A stretch of 64,000 nt of DNA, taken from the NCBI RefSeq assembly GCF_002288925.2, contig NW_022098031.1:7345131-7409130 (forward strand). Reading direction: 5' to 3'. The stretch is from Delphinapterus leucas (taxonomy: Eukaryota; Chordata; Mammalia; Artiodactyla; Monodontidae). The stretch's first letter is position 1. The number at the start of each line of letters is the position of its first letter. The position numbers were made by a program, and so were the translations under genes. The notes under the pieces are model-generated. The model was not told the origin of the DNA. It worked only from the letters and a program-made list of their open reading frames with translations, and ran no database searches. Shown here piece by piece: positions 48,992 to 60,599 of the stretch.

Positions 48992-51900
48992 CTAAATATA
49001 CATTTTTAAATGCAATTATTACATTTTTATTTCTAGAAATCCTCATTAGTTATTCCTTTTAATCTGCTTGCATTGTGCTTATATTTTCAAGCCTCTTTAT
49101 TTCCTCAAATTTATTAGTATATGATTTTATACCCTATGCCTAACATATTCAGTATTTTAATCATATGCATGGGTGATTCTGCTCTCAATTGTTTCAGCTG
49201 TCTCATGTTCATGGACCCATCTTTCCTTTCGTAACTGGTGATTTTTGACTGGGAGATGCTCTTTGTCCTTGGGATTTACCTGTGGAAATCTTTCGAGATG
49301 TGATATGAAGGCATGCATTTCTGGAAAGGGTTTGTTTTAGTTCTGTGTGGCATCTGGGGATACCACTAGTCCAGGACCAAGCATTTTAAATCAAAATCCT
49401 GGCTTGGTGTTCACAGTGTACCAAGATAGTTTTCATTTGAGCTACAATGCTATGCAAGAGTTGTTCATGACTGCACATTTTCATGAGAATTTTCTTTCCC
49501 TCCCCATTTGCTGTCATAGTTTGGAACAGACAGTTTCTTTGTAGTCTCCTGAGGAAAGGGACAGGTTTATTTCTAGTACATCTGTGTGCTAAAGGTGCAG
49601 CATTGTAAGGTCCTGGCTTTGTGGGAGGCCTCCCATTAAACTTCTCACCTTCAGCTTTGTCTTCTTTTCCTAGCTTTGTAAAACCTTGAAAACTGTGCTC
49701 AAATACTACTGGTTGGAAAAATGACCTCAAGGCAAAAGCCAGCTTCAGTATTTTTTTTAATCTCTGTCTTTTAAAGAATAAGAATATGTTGAATATGTTG
49801 TATTCATGTATGTATGTAAGAATATGCTGTATGAAATCACAATCAAGACTTCTAATACTGATATAAAGGCAATTCAAAACAAAACAAAACAAAAAGCTGA
49901 AAGAAAGCCATTCTATTTTTAAAAAGCAGAAAAACCAAAACCTTGATTCAGTGCTATCAGAAAATATGCGATAGCATGAATGATAAAGGATATATAAAAC
50001 ATGTAGTCTCTAGATAATTTTCTCAGTAGGTCATCAAATGACCCTTAGCCTCCTCTGAAAGAATCCATGAAAATATCTGTGAAAATGTATCCAAAGAAAT
50101 ATTTTCATTATTTCAAATGAAATGCCATATTTACCTTCAAAAGGGGCCAAAGAGAAAGGTTTTTTTGTTTGTTTGTATGTTTGACTAGAATTGTATTTAC
50201 CTTGCAAAGTAATACAGTTTGGCCTGTATGAAACAAAAACTCTGAGAATTATGTATGTGTTTGATTAATATAGAGTGAATTGTTTAATACTTGGCTAATG
50301 ATAAAATAATTGGGGGATAAGTCTTTTGCACTTTATATTAAGACTGGTAACCATATAGGACTTTTGAAGATTTCTATATTACATCAATATACCATGGGTG
50401 GTTGATTAAAAATGGGAGGTTGTTATAGTAAGTAAAAAGGTGAATCCATCAGATGCTAAAACACTACCCACTCATGATTATTCTACTGAAAAATTCATTC
50501 AGTTCAACTTCTTCCAAACTATTCTATTGTTATAAGTATATAAACTACTTACATTGTGAATATTTTTATTCTTCACTTTCTCTAAGCATGCTTTTTGTGA
50601 AAATGAAGTTTTATCTTTGTTCTCCTTTTCCTTCTACTTTACTTCTCATTTGTCAAAATGTCAACCGTTAATTCCAGTTGCCTTTCTTGTTTATCCTTTA
50701 AATCTTAACTTATTCCTAACTTTACTTGTCCTTTTCCTAACTACCACAGAATCCCGTTATACCAGAAAATCTATTCAAAATATTGCAATCCCCTTATCTG
50801 CTAGGGGAATATACACTGGCCGATTCCCAACACTTTTTTAGTTTCTATCTTCAATTGCTATTTCTCTCTGAATATCCTGTATAAAACTTTGAGATTCACA
50901 AGTCTCCTGACTGAACTGAACTTGTACTGTTAACAGAAGCTCCGTTCCTTTCTGAGATGCGTTGTAGCTGCCTCCTAGGCTAATGGAGTTAAAGTCACAT
51001 ACAGTTGCAGGGTGGGCAAGTTACAGGAACGGAGTACTCTTTGTATATTACCATTTATACTTATTGAAATGGTACTTTTTATTCCTAATTATGGTTATTG
51101 ATGTAGTCTGGCATGAGTGAACCACTGCAAAAGTCATTAGAATTAGGCTTTTTGCATAAGCAAAACACTAAGAACAACTGTAGCTGTGAAAATATTTCAT
51201 AAAGCTACTTTAGAAGCGGGATCTCACTATAGCCAAGTCCTGCAAGCTAAGACTTACACAGCTTTGCCTCTTAAGCTTGTATTGTGGGATCACCACTCTG
51301 GCTTTCACAAAAAGAGCAGAAGGATAAAGTCAAAACCAACATTACACTTTCTTAAGCATTTCAGCAAAGTAAAAAAGAAACTGTGCAACAGAGGAATTCA
51401 AAACTAGCATATTCAATTATTAGTTAATAATAATGAATCAATGAGACACAAGCAGGGCAAGAGAGGGTAAGAATCCTTTGAACAGGGTTAATCCGTTCCT
51501 TATACTACTGAGTAACCTGCTACCTATTTTCATTAAATACATAGTTTTTCTTTCAATTTCATCAAATAAATCAGAGAAGAACAGCTAACAGGGAGAAGTA
51601 CAAGTGACTTGAAAGAAAAAAGCAAGCTGTTTTAAGTATTAAGATTCGAGCAAGGAAAAAAGAAAGAAATCATTCAAATGGTGATGAACCAGTCAAACAC
51701 ATGTGCAGAAGAAAGCTTGCCTCCCTCAGCAAAATGCACAAATTAATAGTTTACCAGTAAGTGGTAAAGGCATTTATCACAGAAATGTCAATAAAATCAT
51801 CTCCTCCCACCACCTACATTTTCTTTACAAGGGCAAAAAAGCATTTCCTTTACATGATGTCTTAAAATCACCTCTGGCCTCTAATAATGGTTATTTCAAG

Positions 51901-52108
51901 GCCAAAGGCAAACACAAGACTCACTGGTAATAAAGAGAGCCACTAAAGTGAGTTATATCCTAGACATTCTTTTCATAATTTTTTTACAGATATCAACAGA
52001 TGATTCAGAGATGGATGGGACTTATCTCTAAACTTTCCCATTTTACCTAAGAAGCAAGTAGTTTGCTTCTTTTATCATTCACACTTCTACATTTATTAAA
52101 AAGGGAGA

Positions 52109-52472
52109 GGGGACTTCCTGGTGGTGCAGTGGTTAAGAATCCGCCTGCCAATGCAGGGGACATGGGATCGAGCCCTGGTCCAGGAAGATCCCACATGCTG
52201 TGGAGCAACTAAGCCTACATGCCACAACTACTGAGCCTGTGCTCTAGAGCCCGTGAGCCACAACTACTGAGCCCGCATGCCACAACTACTAAAGCCCACA
52301 TGCGTAGAGCCCATGCTTCGCAACAAGAGAAGCCACTGCACTGAGAAGCCCACGTACCACAATGAAGAGTAGCCCCCGCTCACCACAACTAGAGAAAGCC
52401 CGCACACAGCAATGAAGACCCAACGTAGCCAAAAATAAATGAATAAAATAAATTTATAAATAAATAAATAAA
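52109..52472 (+). mobile_element. CHR-family SINE, older long type, first of a nested pair
   Basis: Head GGGACTTCCTGGTGGTGCAG, extended body with several CACAACTACTGAGCC units, (AAAT)n tail. Target duplication TAAAAAGGGAGA at 52097-52108 and 52473-52484. Confidence 0.94.
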
Positions 52473-52489
52473 TAAAAAGGGAGAAATTG

Positions 52490-52842
52490 GGCTTCCCTGG
52501 TGGCTCAGTGGTTAAGAATCCGCCTGCTAATGCAGGGGACACAGGTCCGAGCCCTGGTCCGGGAAGATCCCACATGCTGCAGAGCAACTAAGCCCGTGCC
52601 TCACAACTACTGAGCCTGCCCTCTAGAGCCCGCGAGCCACAACTACTGAGCCCACGTACCACAACTACTGAAGTCTGTGCACCTACAGCCTGCGCTCTGC
52701 AACAAGAGAAGCCACCGCAATGAGAAGCCCGGCACCGCAATGAAGAGTACCCCTGCTCGCTGCAACTAGAGAAAGCCTGCGCGTAACAACCAAGACCCAA
52801 CACAGTCAAAATAAATAAATAAAATTTAAAAAAATTTTTTAG
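52490..52842 (+). mobile_element. CHR-family SINE, second of a nested pair
   Basis: Head GGCTTCCCTGGTGGCTCAG and a full long body. Duplication AAGGGAGAAATTG at 52477-52489 and AAGGGAGAAACTG at 52843-52855. The left copy overlaps the right-hand duplication of the preceding SINE, so both used nearly the same target. Confidence 0.94.
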
Positions 52843-53330
52843 AAGGGAGAAACTGAATGATACAAACATAAACATATGCATGTAAAATTAATTTCTAATA
52901 AATTATGTATTTTATATTACATTATTTGACTATGATATACCATGGAGGCAAGATTCAGGAGAAACTTTTTTAGTAGTCCTACAATTTAGTTTGCTAATTT
53001 GGGAGCAGATTTTCAATTTTATCTTTAAAGAATATCAAAGAATGCAGATTTTATCACCATCAGTGGTTTACATTGAAATGTTTAATTTCCTTTTATGTCA
53101 AGAAGTTTTTTCTTATATGAACTGGAATTTCTCCTTATAATTTAAGGCCACTTATCTTACTCTGACCTTGATGTTGACAGAGAAGTGGTGAACAGTGTTC
53201 CTATAATGACCATTTATATATTAGAGCCAATAATTAAGTCATCTCTGAGCCCTCTACATTCCCGAGTAGACATTTGTAAGTTCTTTAGCTTTTTCTGATA
53301 GGATTTACCTCCAATTGTTTCTATATCAAT

Positions 53331-53357
53331 CTCTCTCTCTCTCCATTTCTCTCTCTG
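53331..53357 (+). repeat. (TC)n microsatellite
   Basis: CT-rich run with one CC break, next to TTTCTCTCTCTGG. Confidence 0.75.
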
Positions 53358-53619
53358 GCTCGCTCTTCTTTGCTTAATTTTCCTCAATCTCTTAAACTTG
53401 TTCACATTTTCCTTATGAGATGATCATAGCCATGGATTATTATTTCCCAGACTTTATAACCTTTATTTTTTATTTGCATGCCAGTATAGTACTTATTTAA
53501 AAACACTGCACTTTTCATTCAGGGAAAATCTCTAACTTTAGTATATGTCAAAAGACTGTAACCCAAATCATATTTCCTATTGAAACAGTGGCATAATACG
53601 CAATTAGTTAAAGAAAGAA

Positions 53620-53717
53620 TTCTGGTAGAGTGAAAAGAGCATGAGTTAGAAACAGAGAGGTGAGAATCCTACCTCTGACACCTAGAAGCCTGAGAACAAC
53701 ATTAACTCCCTGGGTTT
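53620..53717 (-). repeat. MIR SINE, first half, split by an L1
   Basis: GTAGAGTGAAAAGAGCATGA, GTGAGAATCCTACCTCTGAC and CCCTGGGTTTCTG run into the L1 target site. The second half is at 55557-55690. Confidence 0.72.
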
Positions 53718-53729
53718 CTGTTTACTCTT

Positions 53730-55544
53730 TTTTTTTCCCCCGCATATAATATTTTATTTGATCTCCCTAGTGGAATCTGTTTTGTTTTTTAACACCTTTA
53801 TTAGAGTATAATTGCTTTACAATGGTGTGTTAGTTTCTGCTTTATAACAAAGTGAATCAGCTTTACATATATATATTTCCCCATACCCCTCCCTCTTGCA
53901 TCTCTCTCCCACCCTCCCTGTCCCAACCCTCCAGGTGGTCACAAAGCACTGAGCTGATCTCCCTGTGCTATGTGGCTGCTTCCCACTAGCTACCTATTTT
54001 ACATTTGGTAGTGTATATATGTCCATGCCACTCTCTCATTTCGTCCCAGCTTACCCTTCCCCCTCTGTGTCCTCAAGTCCATTCTCTACATCTACGTCTT
54101 TATTCCTGTCCTGCCCCTAGGTTCTTCAGGACCTTTTTTTTTTTTCAAGATTCCATATATATGTGTTAGCATATGGTATTTGTTTTTCTCTTTCTGACTT
54201 ACTTCACTCTGTATGACAGACTCTAGGTCCATCCACCTCACTACAAATAACTCAATTTTGTTTCTTTTTATGGCTGAGTAATATTCCATTGTATATATGT
54301 GCCACATCTTCTTTATCCATTCATCTGTCGATGGACGCTTAGGTTACTTCCATGTCCTGGCTATTGTAAATAGAGCTGCAATGAACACTGTGGTACATGA
54401 CTCTTTTTGAATTATGGTTTTCTCAGGGTATATGCCCAGTAGTGGGATTGCTGGGTCATATGATAGTTCTATTTTTAGTTTTTTAAGGAACCTCCGTATT
54501 GTTCTCCATAGTGGCTGTATCAATTTACATTCCCACCAACAGTGCAAGAGGGTTCCCTTTTCTCCACACCCTCTCCAGCATTTATTCTTTGTAGATTTTT
54601 TGATGATGGCCATTCTGACTGGTGTGAGGTGATACCTCTTTGTAGTTTTGATTTGCATTTCTCTAATGATTAGTGATGTTGAGCATCCTTTCATGTGTTT
54701 GTTGGCAATCTGTATATCTTCTTTGGAGAAATGTCTATTTACGTCTTCTGGCCATTTTTAGATTGGGTTTTTAGTTTTTTTGATATTGAGCTGCTTGGAA
54801 ATTTTGGAGATTAATCCTTTGTCAGTTGCTTCATTTGCAAATATTTTCTCCTATTCTGAGGGTTGTCGTTTCGTCTTGTTTATGGTTTCCTTTGTTGTGA
54901 AAAGCTTTTAAATTTCATTAGGTCCCATTTGTTTATTTTGTTTTTATTTCCATTTCTCTAGGAGGTGGGTCAAAAAGATCTTGCTGTGATTTATGTCATA
55001 GAGTGTTCTACCTATGTTTCCCTCTAAGAGTTTTACAGTGTCTGGCCTTACATTTAGGTCTTTAATCCATTTTGAGTTTATTTTTGTGTATGGTGTTAGG
55101 GAGTGTTCTAATTTCATTCTTTTACATGTAGCCATCCAGTTTTCCCAGCACCACTTATTGAATATTGACGAGGCTGTCTTTTCTCCATTGTGTATTCTTG
55201 CCTCTTTTATCAAAAATAAGATGACCATATGTATGTGGGTTTATCTCTGGGCTTTCTATCGATCTTTATTTCTGTTTTTGTGCCAGTACCATACTGTCTT
55301 GATTACTGTAGCTTTGTAGTATAGTCTGAAGTCCAGGAGCCTGATTCCTCCCGCTTTGTTTTTCTTTCTCAAGATTGCTTTGGCTATTCTGGTTCTTTTG
55401 TGTTTCCGTATAAATTGTGAAATTTTTTGTTCTAGTTCTGTGAAAAATGGCATTGGTAGTTTGATAGGGATTGCATTGAATCTGTAGATTGCTTTGGGTA
55501 GTATAGTCATTTTCACAATGTTGATTCTTCCAATCCAAGAACAT
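53730..55544 (-). mobile_element. 5'-truncated L1 with a probable 3' transduction, inserted in a MIR
   Basis: Minus-strand L1 covering the last part of ORF2 and the 3' UTR. ORF2 pieces read at 55573-55256, 55228-54944, 54694-54344 and 54307-54092, including [20 protein letters not shown] and [16 protein letters not shown]. The normal L1 end (complement of AATAAAGGTGTTAAAAAAC) is reached near 53785, but another 48 bp follow, with their own AATAAA and A tail. Target duplication CTGTTTACTCTT at 53718-53729 and CTATTTACTCTT at 55545-55556. It has the same orientation as TRHDE. Confidence 0.93.
53737..53784 (-). other. Candidate 3'-transduced segment carried by the L1
   Basis: Lies between the L1's own A-rich end and a terminal A tract (T tract at 53728-53736 on the plus strand). 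Read on the minus strand it holds CAAATAAAATATT, so an AATAAA signal sits about 16 nt before the poly(A). It does not resemble L1 3' UTR in the other copies here. Confidence 0.75.
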
Positions 55545-55556
55545 CTATTTACTCTT

Positions 55557-55690
55557 ATGTAAATTGAAGACAATAGTATCTACCTTACAAGGATAGGAAA
55601 TTTAATGAGATAATTATGTGGATGCCCAGTGGCAAAAGAAAATCTCAAAGAACGATTGATACTATTTTTCCTACTACTAGTATTATTGCC
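55557..55690 (-). repeat. MIR SINE, second half, split by an L1
   Basis: GTAAATTGAAGACAATAGTA, CTACCTTACAAGGATAGG and AATTTAATGAGATAATTATG continue the MIR exactly where the piece at 53620-53717 stops. Confidence 0.72.
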
Positions 55691-55770
55691 ATTATACACC
55701 TGACCAAAAGTGTATTGTCCAACTGTTTTACAGAAATGACCACAAGATCTAGTTAAACAATATATATCAT

Positions 55771-55871
55771 GGGAATATATATATATGTATAGCTGATTCA
55801 CTTTGTTATAAGACAGATACTAACATATCACTGTAAAGCAATTATACTCCAATAAAGATGTTAAAAAACAA
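55771..55871 (+). mobile_element. Very short L1 3'-end insertion, 101 bp
   Basis: Contains only the last L1 bases (TAGCTGATTCACTTTGTTAT ... CCAATAAAGATGTT) and an A-rich tail. Exact 16-bp duplication AAACAATATATATCAT at 55755-55770 and 55872-55887 proves a separate insertion event. Confidence 0.94.
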
Positions 55872-56347
55872 AAACAATATATATCATATACCAGAACCTG
55901 TAAAGTATGTACAAATGTGTCAAAGAGGACAAAATAGTAATGTTACATTCATTTGAGAGCCTGTATGTTGTAGACTGTGAATTGAGAAAGCAAAGGCTAC
56001 AAAGGACATGTTTAGAATAAGAGCTGGGAAGATTTGCAGAACAGGAGGCTGACTGTGCCTGAGGCAGGAAAGTGTGGAGACAACAGGAGAAGAGTTGAGC
56101 TGACCGGAAAGGGTCCCAGGTGGTCCAGGGCTAAGGGGTCAGGCCACATGTGACAGAACCCATTAGAAAGCAGAGTGAATGGGCAACACAATCTTCCTCC
56201 CCCACCCCCTCCAGAATTCATATGGCATTACATCTGAAACTCTTTAATCCTATTTCAAGTGCCAAGTCTTTTTCCTAATTCCTATAAACAGATGGGATCT
56301 TTCCCTCTGAAACACCACAGTGTTTTGCTTATATTGCTTTTCTGACA

Positions 56348-57210
56348 TTTACTTTAATTTAACTCAACAAATACTTATTAAGTGCCTACTGTATGCAGGC
56401 AGCATAATGAGTACCGCAAAACAGTGAAAATCACAAACACAGATCCCTCCCTTTGTGAAGCTCACACTCAATGGGGGAAAGTGGGAAGCCAGATCATATA
56501 ATAAACATAATAATGAATAAATTGTATTATACATTTGAAGGTGATCAAATGGTATGTGGATCAGAATAAGAAAATGAATGAAGAAAGGAGTGAGGGTGTC
56601 AGCTGACATTTTAAAAGGGTAGCCTCTCTGAGAAGGTGACATTTAAATAAAGTTTTCAAGGACAGCAAGTTAGAACTATGACGATATCCAGAATAACATC
56701 ATTCCCAGATCAAACGCCCTAGTGTGGGAGGGAGTTTAGTTGGATTTCAGGAAAAGCAGGAGAGTTGGTGGAGCACGATTACCATGAGTGAAGGGATACT
56801 AATAAGAAGAGGTAAAGTCAGAGGGATAAGAGAATAAGGGTCAGGGGTCTGTGGAGGACTTGGGAAGAATAGGGTGAGTGGAGATCAGGTAGGGCCTCAT
56901 GGGTCACTGTAAAGACTTTATCTTTTATTCTAATTTTGGTGGGGAATCATTGTAGGGTTTCTAGCAAAGAAGTTGCACTATCTGGCTTAGGTTTTAAAAA
57001 TGATCACTTTGAGTGCTTGGTTAAAAATATACTGTAGGGTTGCAGGACTAGAAGCAGAGAGAGCTTTTAAGAAACTACTGTGGCAATATGGTGGTGATTC
57101 CAACCAGTATAGCAACAGTAATGGTGGGGAGAAGAAGTCAAATTCTGGAAATATTTTACAGCAGACACCATAAGATTTCCTGACAAATAGGGTGAGAAAA
57201 AGAGAGAATC
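56348..57210 (-). repeat. L2 relic, minus strand, about 860 bp
   Basis: ACTCAACAAATACTTATTAAG, GTGCCTACTGTATGCAGGCA, CTCTGAGAAGGTGACATTTA, TAGGGCCTCATGGGTCACTG and AAAATGATCACTTTGAGTGC follow the reversed L2 3'-end order without large gaps. Confidence 0.82.
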
Positions 57211-57299
57211 AAATGTGGCCTGAGAACTTAGAGTTGCCATCCACTGAGACGGCTCATATCGTATTTTGCCTTGAAATATATTTATTTATTAAAAGTTTT

Positions 57300-57565
57300 A
57301 TATATAAGAGCCCAGTATTTGGAGTTACACAGATCTCACTTCATATCCTGCTTGTTCACTTGCTAGATGTCTGACCCTGTGGAAATCACTGAACTTCTTA
57401 AGTTTTAGTTTCCTCATCAGTAAAATGGGTTAAAAATGCCAAATCCCAAGTTTTCTATATGGAGTAAATGGGATAATACATGCAAAGCATTTCACAAAAT
57501 GCCTCGTACATAATAAATGCTTGTTAAATGAAAGATGTGCTTTACTGTGACTCTTAGTGTAATTA
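57300..57565 (-). repeat. MIR SINE relic
   Basis: TATTTGGAGTTACACAGATC, GTTTCCTCATCAGTAAAATG and GCAAAGCATTTCACAAAATG, then ATAATAAATGCTTGTTAAAT. Confidence 0.75.
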
Positions 57566-57629
57566 CTGTTTTCATTTCATATGTTTTATGTCTACTACTG
57601 GGTTATATTCTTGAAAGAGGATGCTGTCC

Positions 57630-57654
57630 TATTATTATTATTATTATTATTATT
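57630..57654 (+). repeat. (TTA)n microsatellite
   Basis: Eight or so ATT units in a row. Confidence 0.9.
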
Positions 57655-58889
57655 TCTATAGAGAAACACTCTGTCCTGTATCTAGAGTTAGCATGGGCTC
57701 TCTCGCTGTACTGTGGCCTGGCTGATACCACACCGTGGGTGGGGAACCTGGTATCAGAAGGGACAAAAGATGCAAATGGCGGATTGGCTCTTTCATAATT
57801 CACTTCTAAAGATAATAGAAATCATACATATTTTCCTCTTTAGCCATACAAGAATTTTAAATTAAGTCTGGAATATGTTGGTAGAATAACAAAAGTTGAA
57901 TTTCCACTCCCCCACTTTTTAAATTCATATTCGCTATGACCCTTTGTGGGATTTTCTCTGCTTGCCAATTCTTTCCTTTTACTCTATGTAATTTCATTTG
58001 GTCTCTAAAGTATATCAAACTTGTTATAAGAATTGCTGAAAAGTGTTCTTGTTTTTAAAGGATCCTCTTTAAATTTGCTTAAGTCATTTTGAAATCTGTT
58101 CCTCTCTCCCAAACTTGTAGCAATCCTCTCCAGCTTGGTACCATATGTAAATTTAATGAGCATTCGCTCACTTTCATCATCCAGGTCATTGGATCATTGA
58201 TTCTTATTTCCCTTTGGGCTTTTAGAGTAAAGAGACTCTCTCAATCCATCTCTTCCAGTTTTCTTATCTATGGACAGTATTTTCCTGTTTGCATTTCACT
58301 TTTACGATAAAAGCATCCTCATTTTCAACCTACTATTAAAATGGAAAATTTGTTATTTCCCAGGATGTAACTCTTGCTCTCTCACTCTCTGTTTTTAAAG
58401 ACTAGTTCTCAATTTTTTCTCTTCCCATTCTAAAAATATATATGTAATTTTAGGGTTTTTTTTTTTCTTTTAATACAGGCCTTGAGACGGTCCATATTGA
58501 ACATCACTCACTATTTCTTCAAAAGCATTCAGTTCTTAAATTCAAATCCACAGAAATTAGTATCTGGTTTGTTGGTTCCTAACCTGTATTTCTTTATAAT
58601 CTTCTCTACCCCTATAATACAGTTCTATATAAAAAGTTGTTTAAAGTGTAATAAAATTACTATGCAGGAAAAATTACAAAAAACAGAAGTGGGAATAATT
58701 AGAATAATTATTAAGGGAATAATTACAAGAGATGATAAGCAAGCAAAGCACTGATGCAATGAGAGGTTGACTGTTGGCAGAGGTTGATGTAGCCTAGTAG
58801 CAGAGATCTTCAGGGAAGAGAGCACAGAAGAGCAGTGGCAAGAAGTGACAATCAAAACAAAAAAAATGGGCTACATGCTACAACTCTAG

Positions 58890-59245
58890 TTGCTACAATC
58901 TTTTCTTTAATGTCCAGATCTATCATATTACTTCCATCTCTACCACACCTACAGGAATATTCTTTCTAGAATACAAATTTATTTATACAATGTTATTCCT
59001 TTGCTTGAAACTCTTCATTGGTTCCTCTTCATCTGCTGGATGAAGTTCAGACTTCTTAGTATTGCGTAACAGGTCCTCCAAGTTCTTACCAGATTATCTC
59101 CCCAGCCTGTCTACTACCCCAAATCCTCACTATGGTGTGGCCATGTTGAACTCCTTGATGTTGCACTTAGTCACCACTGTGTTCCATTCCTGAGCCAATT
59201 CTACAGAATAGTCCTTTTTGCCATTTTGTCACTCCCCTTACCCTT
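58890..59245 (+). repeat. L2 fragment
   Basis: TTGCTTGAAACTCTTCATTG, GATGAAGTTCAGACTTCTTA and CAGGTCCTCCAAGTTCT are L2 3'-half wording in plus orientation. Confidence 0.65.
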
Positions 59246-59379
59246 ACCCTCATGACTCTGTGTATCTTATACATATTTCTATCGTAACTCCTAAGATTCT
59301 GAGGTTGGTTGGCATCCATTACTTTTATCTAGCCATCATATTCTCTGGGAAACCCTACTTCAAGTGATCCCATTGGATC

Positions 59380-59830
59380 TACCAATTGTATGACCTATCT
59401 TTCCCACCAGAGGATGAGCTTATGACCCATGCTAGCTATTCAGAATGTCCATAGGGACTGTCCATCCCATGGACATAGGGATTGGCCAATGGCGCTCTAT
59501 TACTTAATCAGAACAAATCATAGCTTTGGGGAGAAACGGATTCTGTAGTGAGGGAGGCAGTTTACTCTTTCCCCAAGCTCATTAGGATCACAAGCTTGAG
59601 GACTCTTATCAGCCTAAACTTCTTTTTAGGCCACCTACCTAAGAATCATCTAGAAATTAAGTCAGAGACAAAGAGCCAAGAAATCAATGGAAGGTAGATT
59701 TCTGATGACATTGTTAAAATGCGTGGATTCAACCATTCCTAAACATAACAGCACCTCAGACTTACCAGTTATTCAGTCAACAAATTCTTTTTTAATGTTT
59801 CAGATGGTTTGAGTTAAGTTTCTACATTTA
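59380..59830. repeat. Ancient dispersed repeat, family not named
   Basis: TGACCCATGCTAGCTATTCA, then GGGATTGGCCAATGGCG and a closing GGTTTGAGTTAAGTTTC, follow an ancient mammalian repeat wording. An internal GTCCATAGGGA / GGACATAGGGA repetition lies at 59447-59482. Confidence 0.4.
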
Positions 59831-60009
59831 AAATGGAAACATTGCTGTTAATACTCAAATGCTACTGCACTGACTTATTTATATGCTATTCCTCCTTTGT
59901 GTCTTATTACTGTTACATCCCAAGCACTCAGCACACAGTGCCTAGAACATAAGTTGAGGCTTACAAATGATTTTGGAATGAATGCTCCAGCCAAGTTCAT
60001 TGATCAAAT

Positions 60010-60235
60010 ATGAGAGTGTTTAAGAACGTTGGCTCTGGAACCTGATTTCCTGGGAAACATATCCTTGGATTGACCATGATTCAATATCTTCATCTTTAAA
60101 ATGAGGATAATGAAATAACAACCCCTAAAGGGGATTATGAGAATTAAGTGAGTTAATGAATGTATAGAGTTTAACACAGTGCCTAGCACAGAGTAAGCAT
60201 TCAATAAACGTTAGCAGTTGATATTATGGCTGTAC
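60010..60235 (-). repeat. MIR SINE relic
   Basis: AACGTTGGCTCTGGAACC, TTCATCTTTAAAATGAGGAT, TTAACACAGTGCCTAGCACA and GCATTCAATAAACGTTAGCA: a well-kept reversed MIR. Confidence 0.78.
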
Positions 60236-60599
60236 AATTATCTATATTACCTGTCATACACATCCCAGAATGACACAGTTTATCCATTCCATCCACAGAG
60301 TTAAATTGGTTATTGTATATTACCCACATACTAATTGCTGACAGAAAGAGTCTGAGAGAAGCCCAGTTGGAGAAGTAGTCTAGAAATCTAAATATACATC
60401 AAGGCCTGGTATAGAGATTATCAAACTGAAGCCCCTGAGATTATAGCCAAATTGTTCTGAGCTTTGTTTTTCCACATTGTCACTGAAGATTATTTTTCAG
60501 ACATGCCAGCAGGTACCTGGGCCACTGTTTTTCACCACATTTTTAGAAGTTTGATTTGACACCATGTAGGTGAATCCAAACAATGAGGGCTCATCAAGA

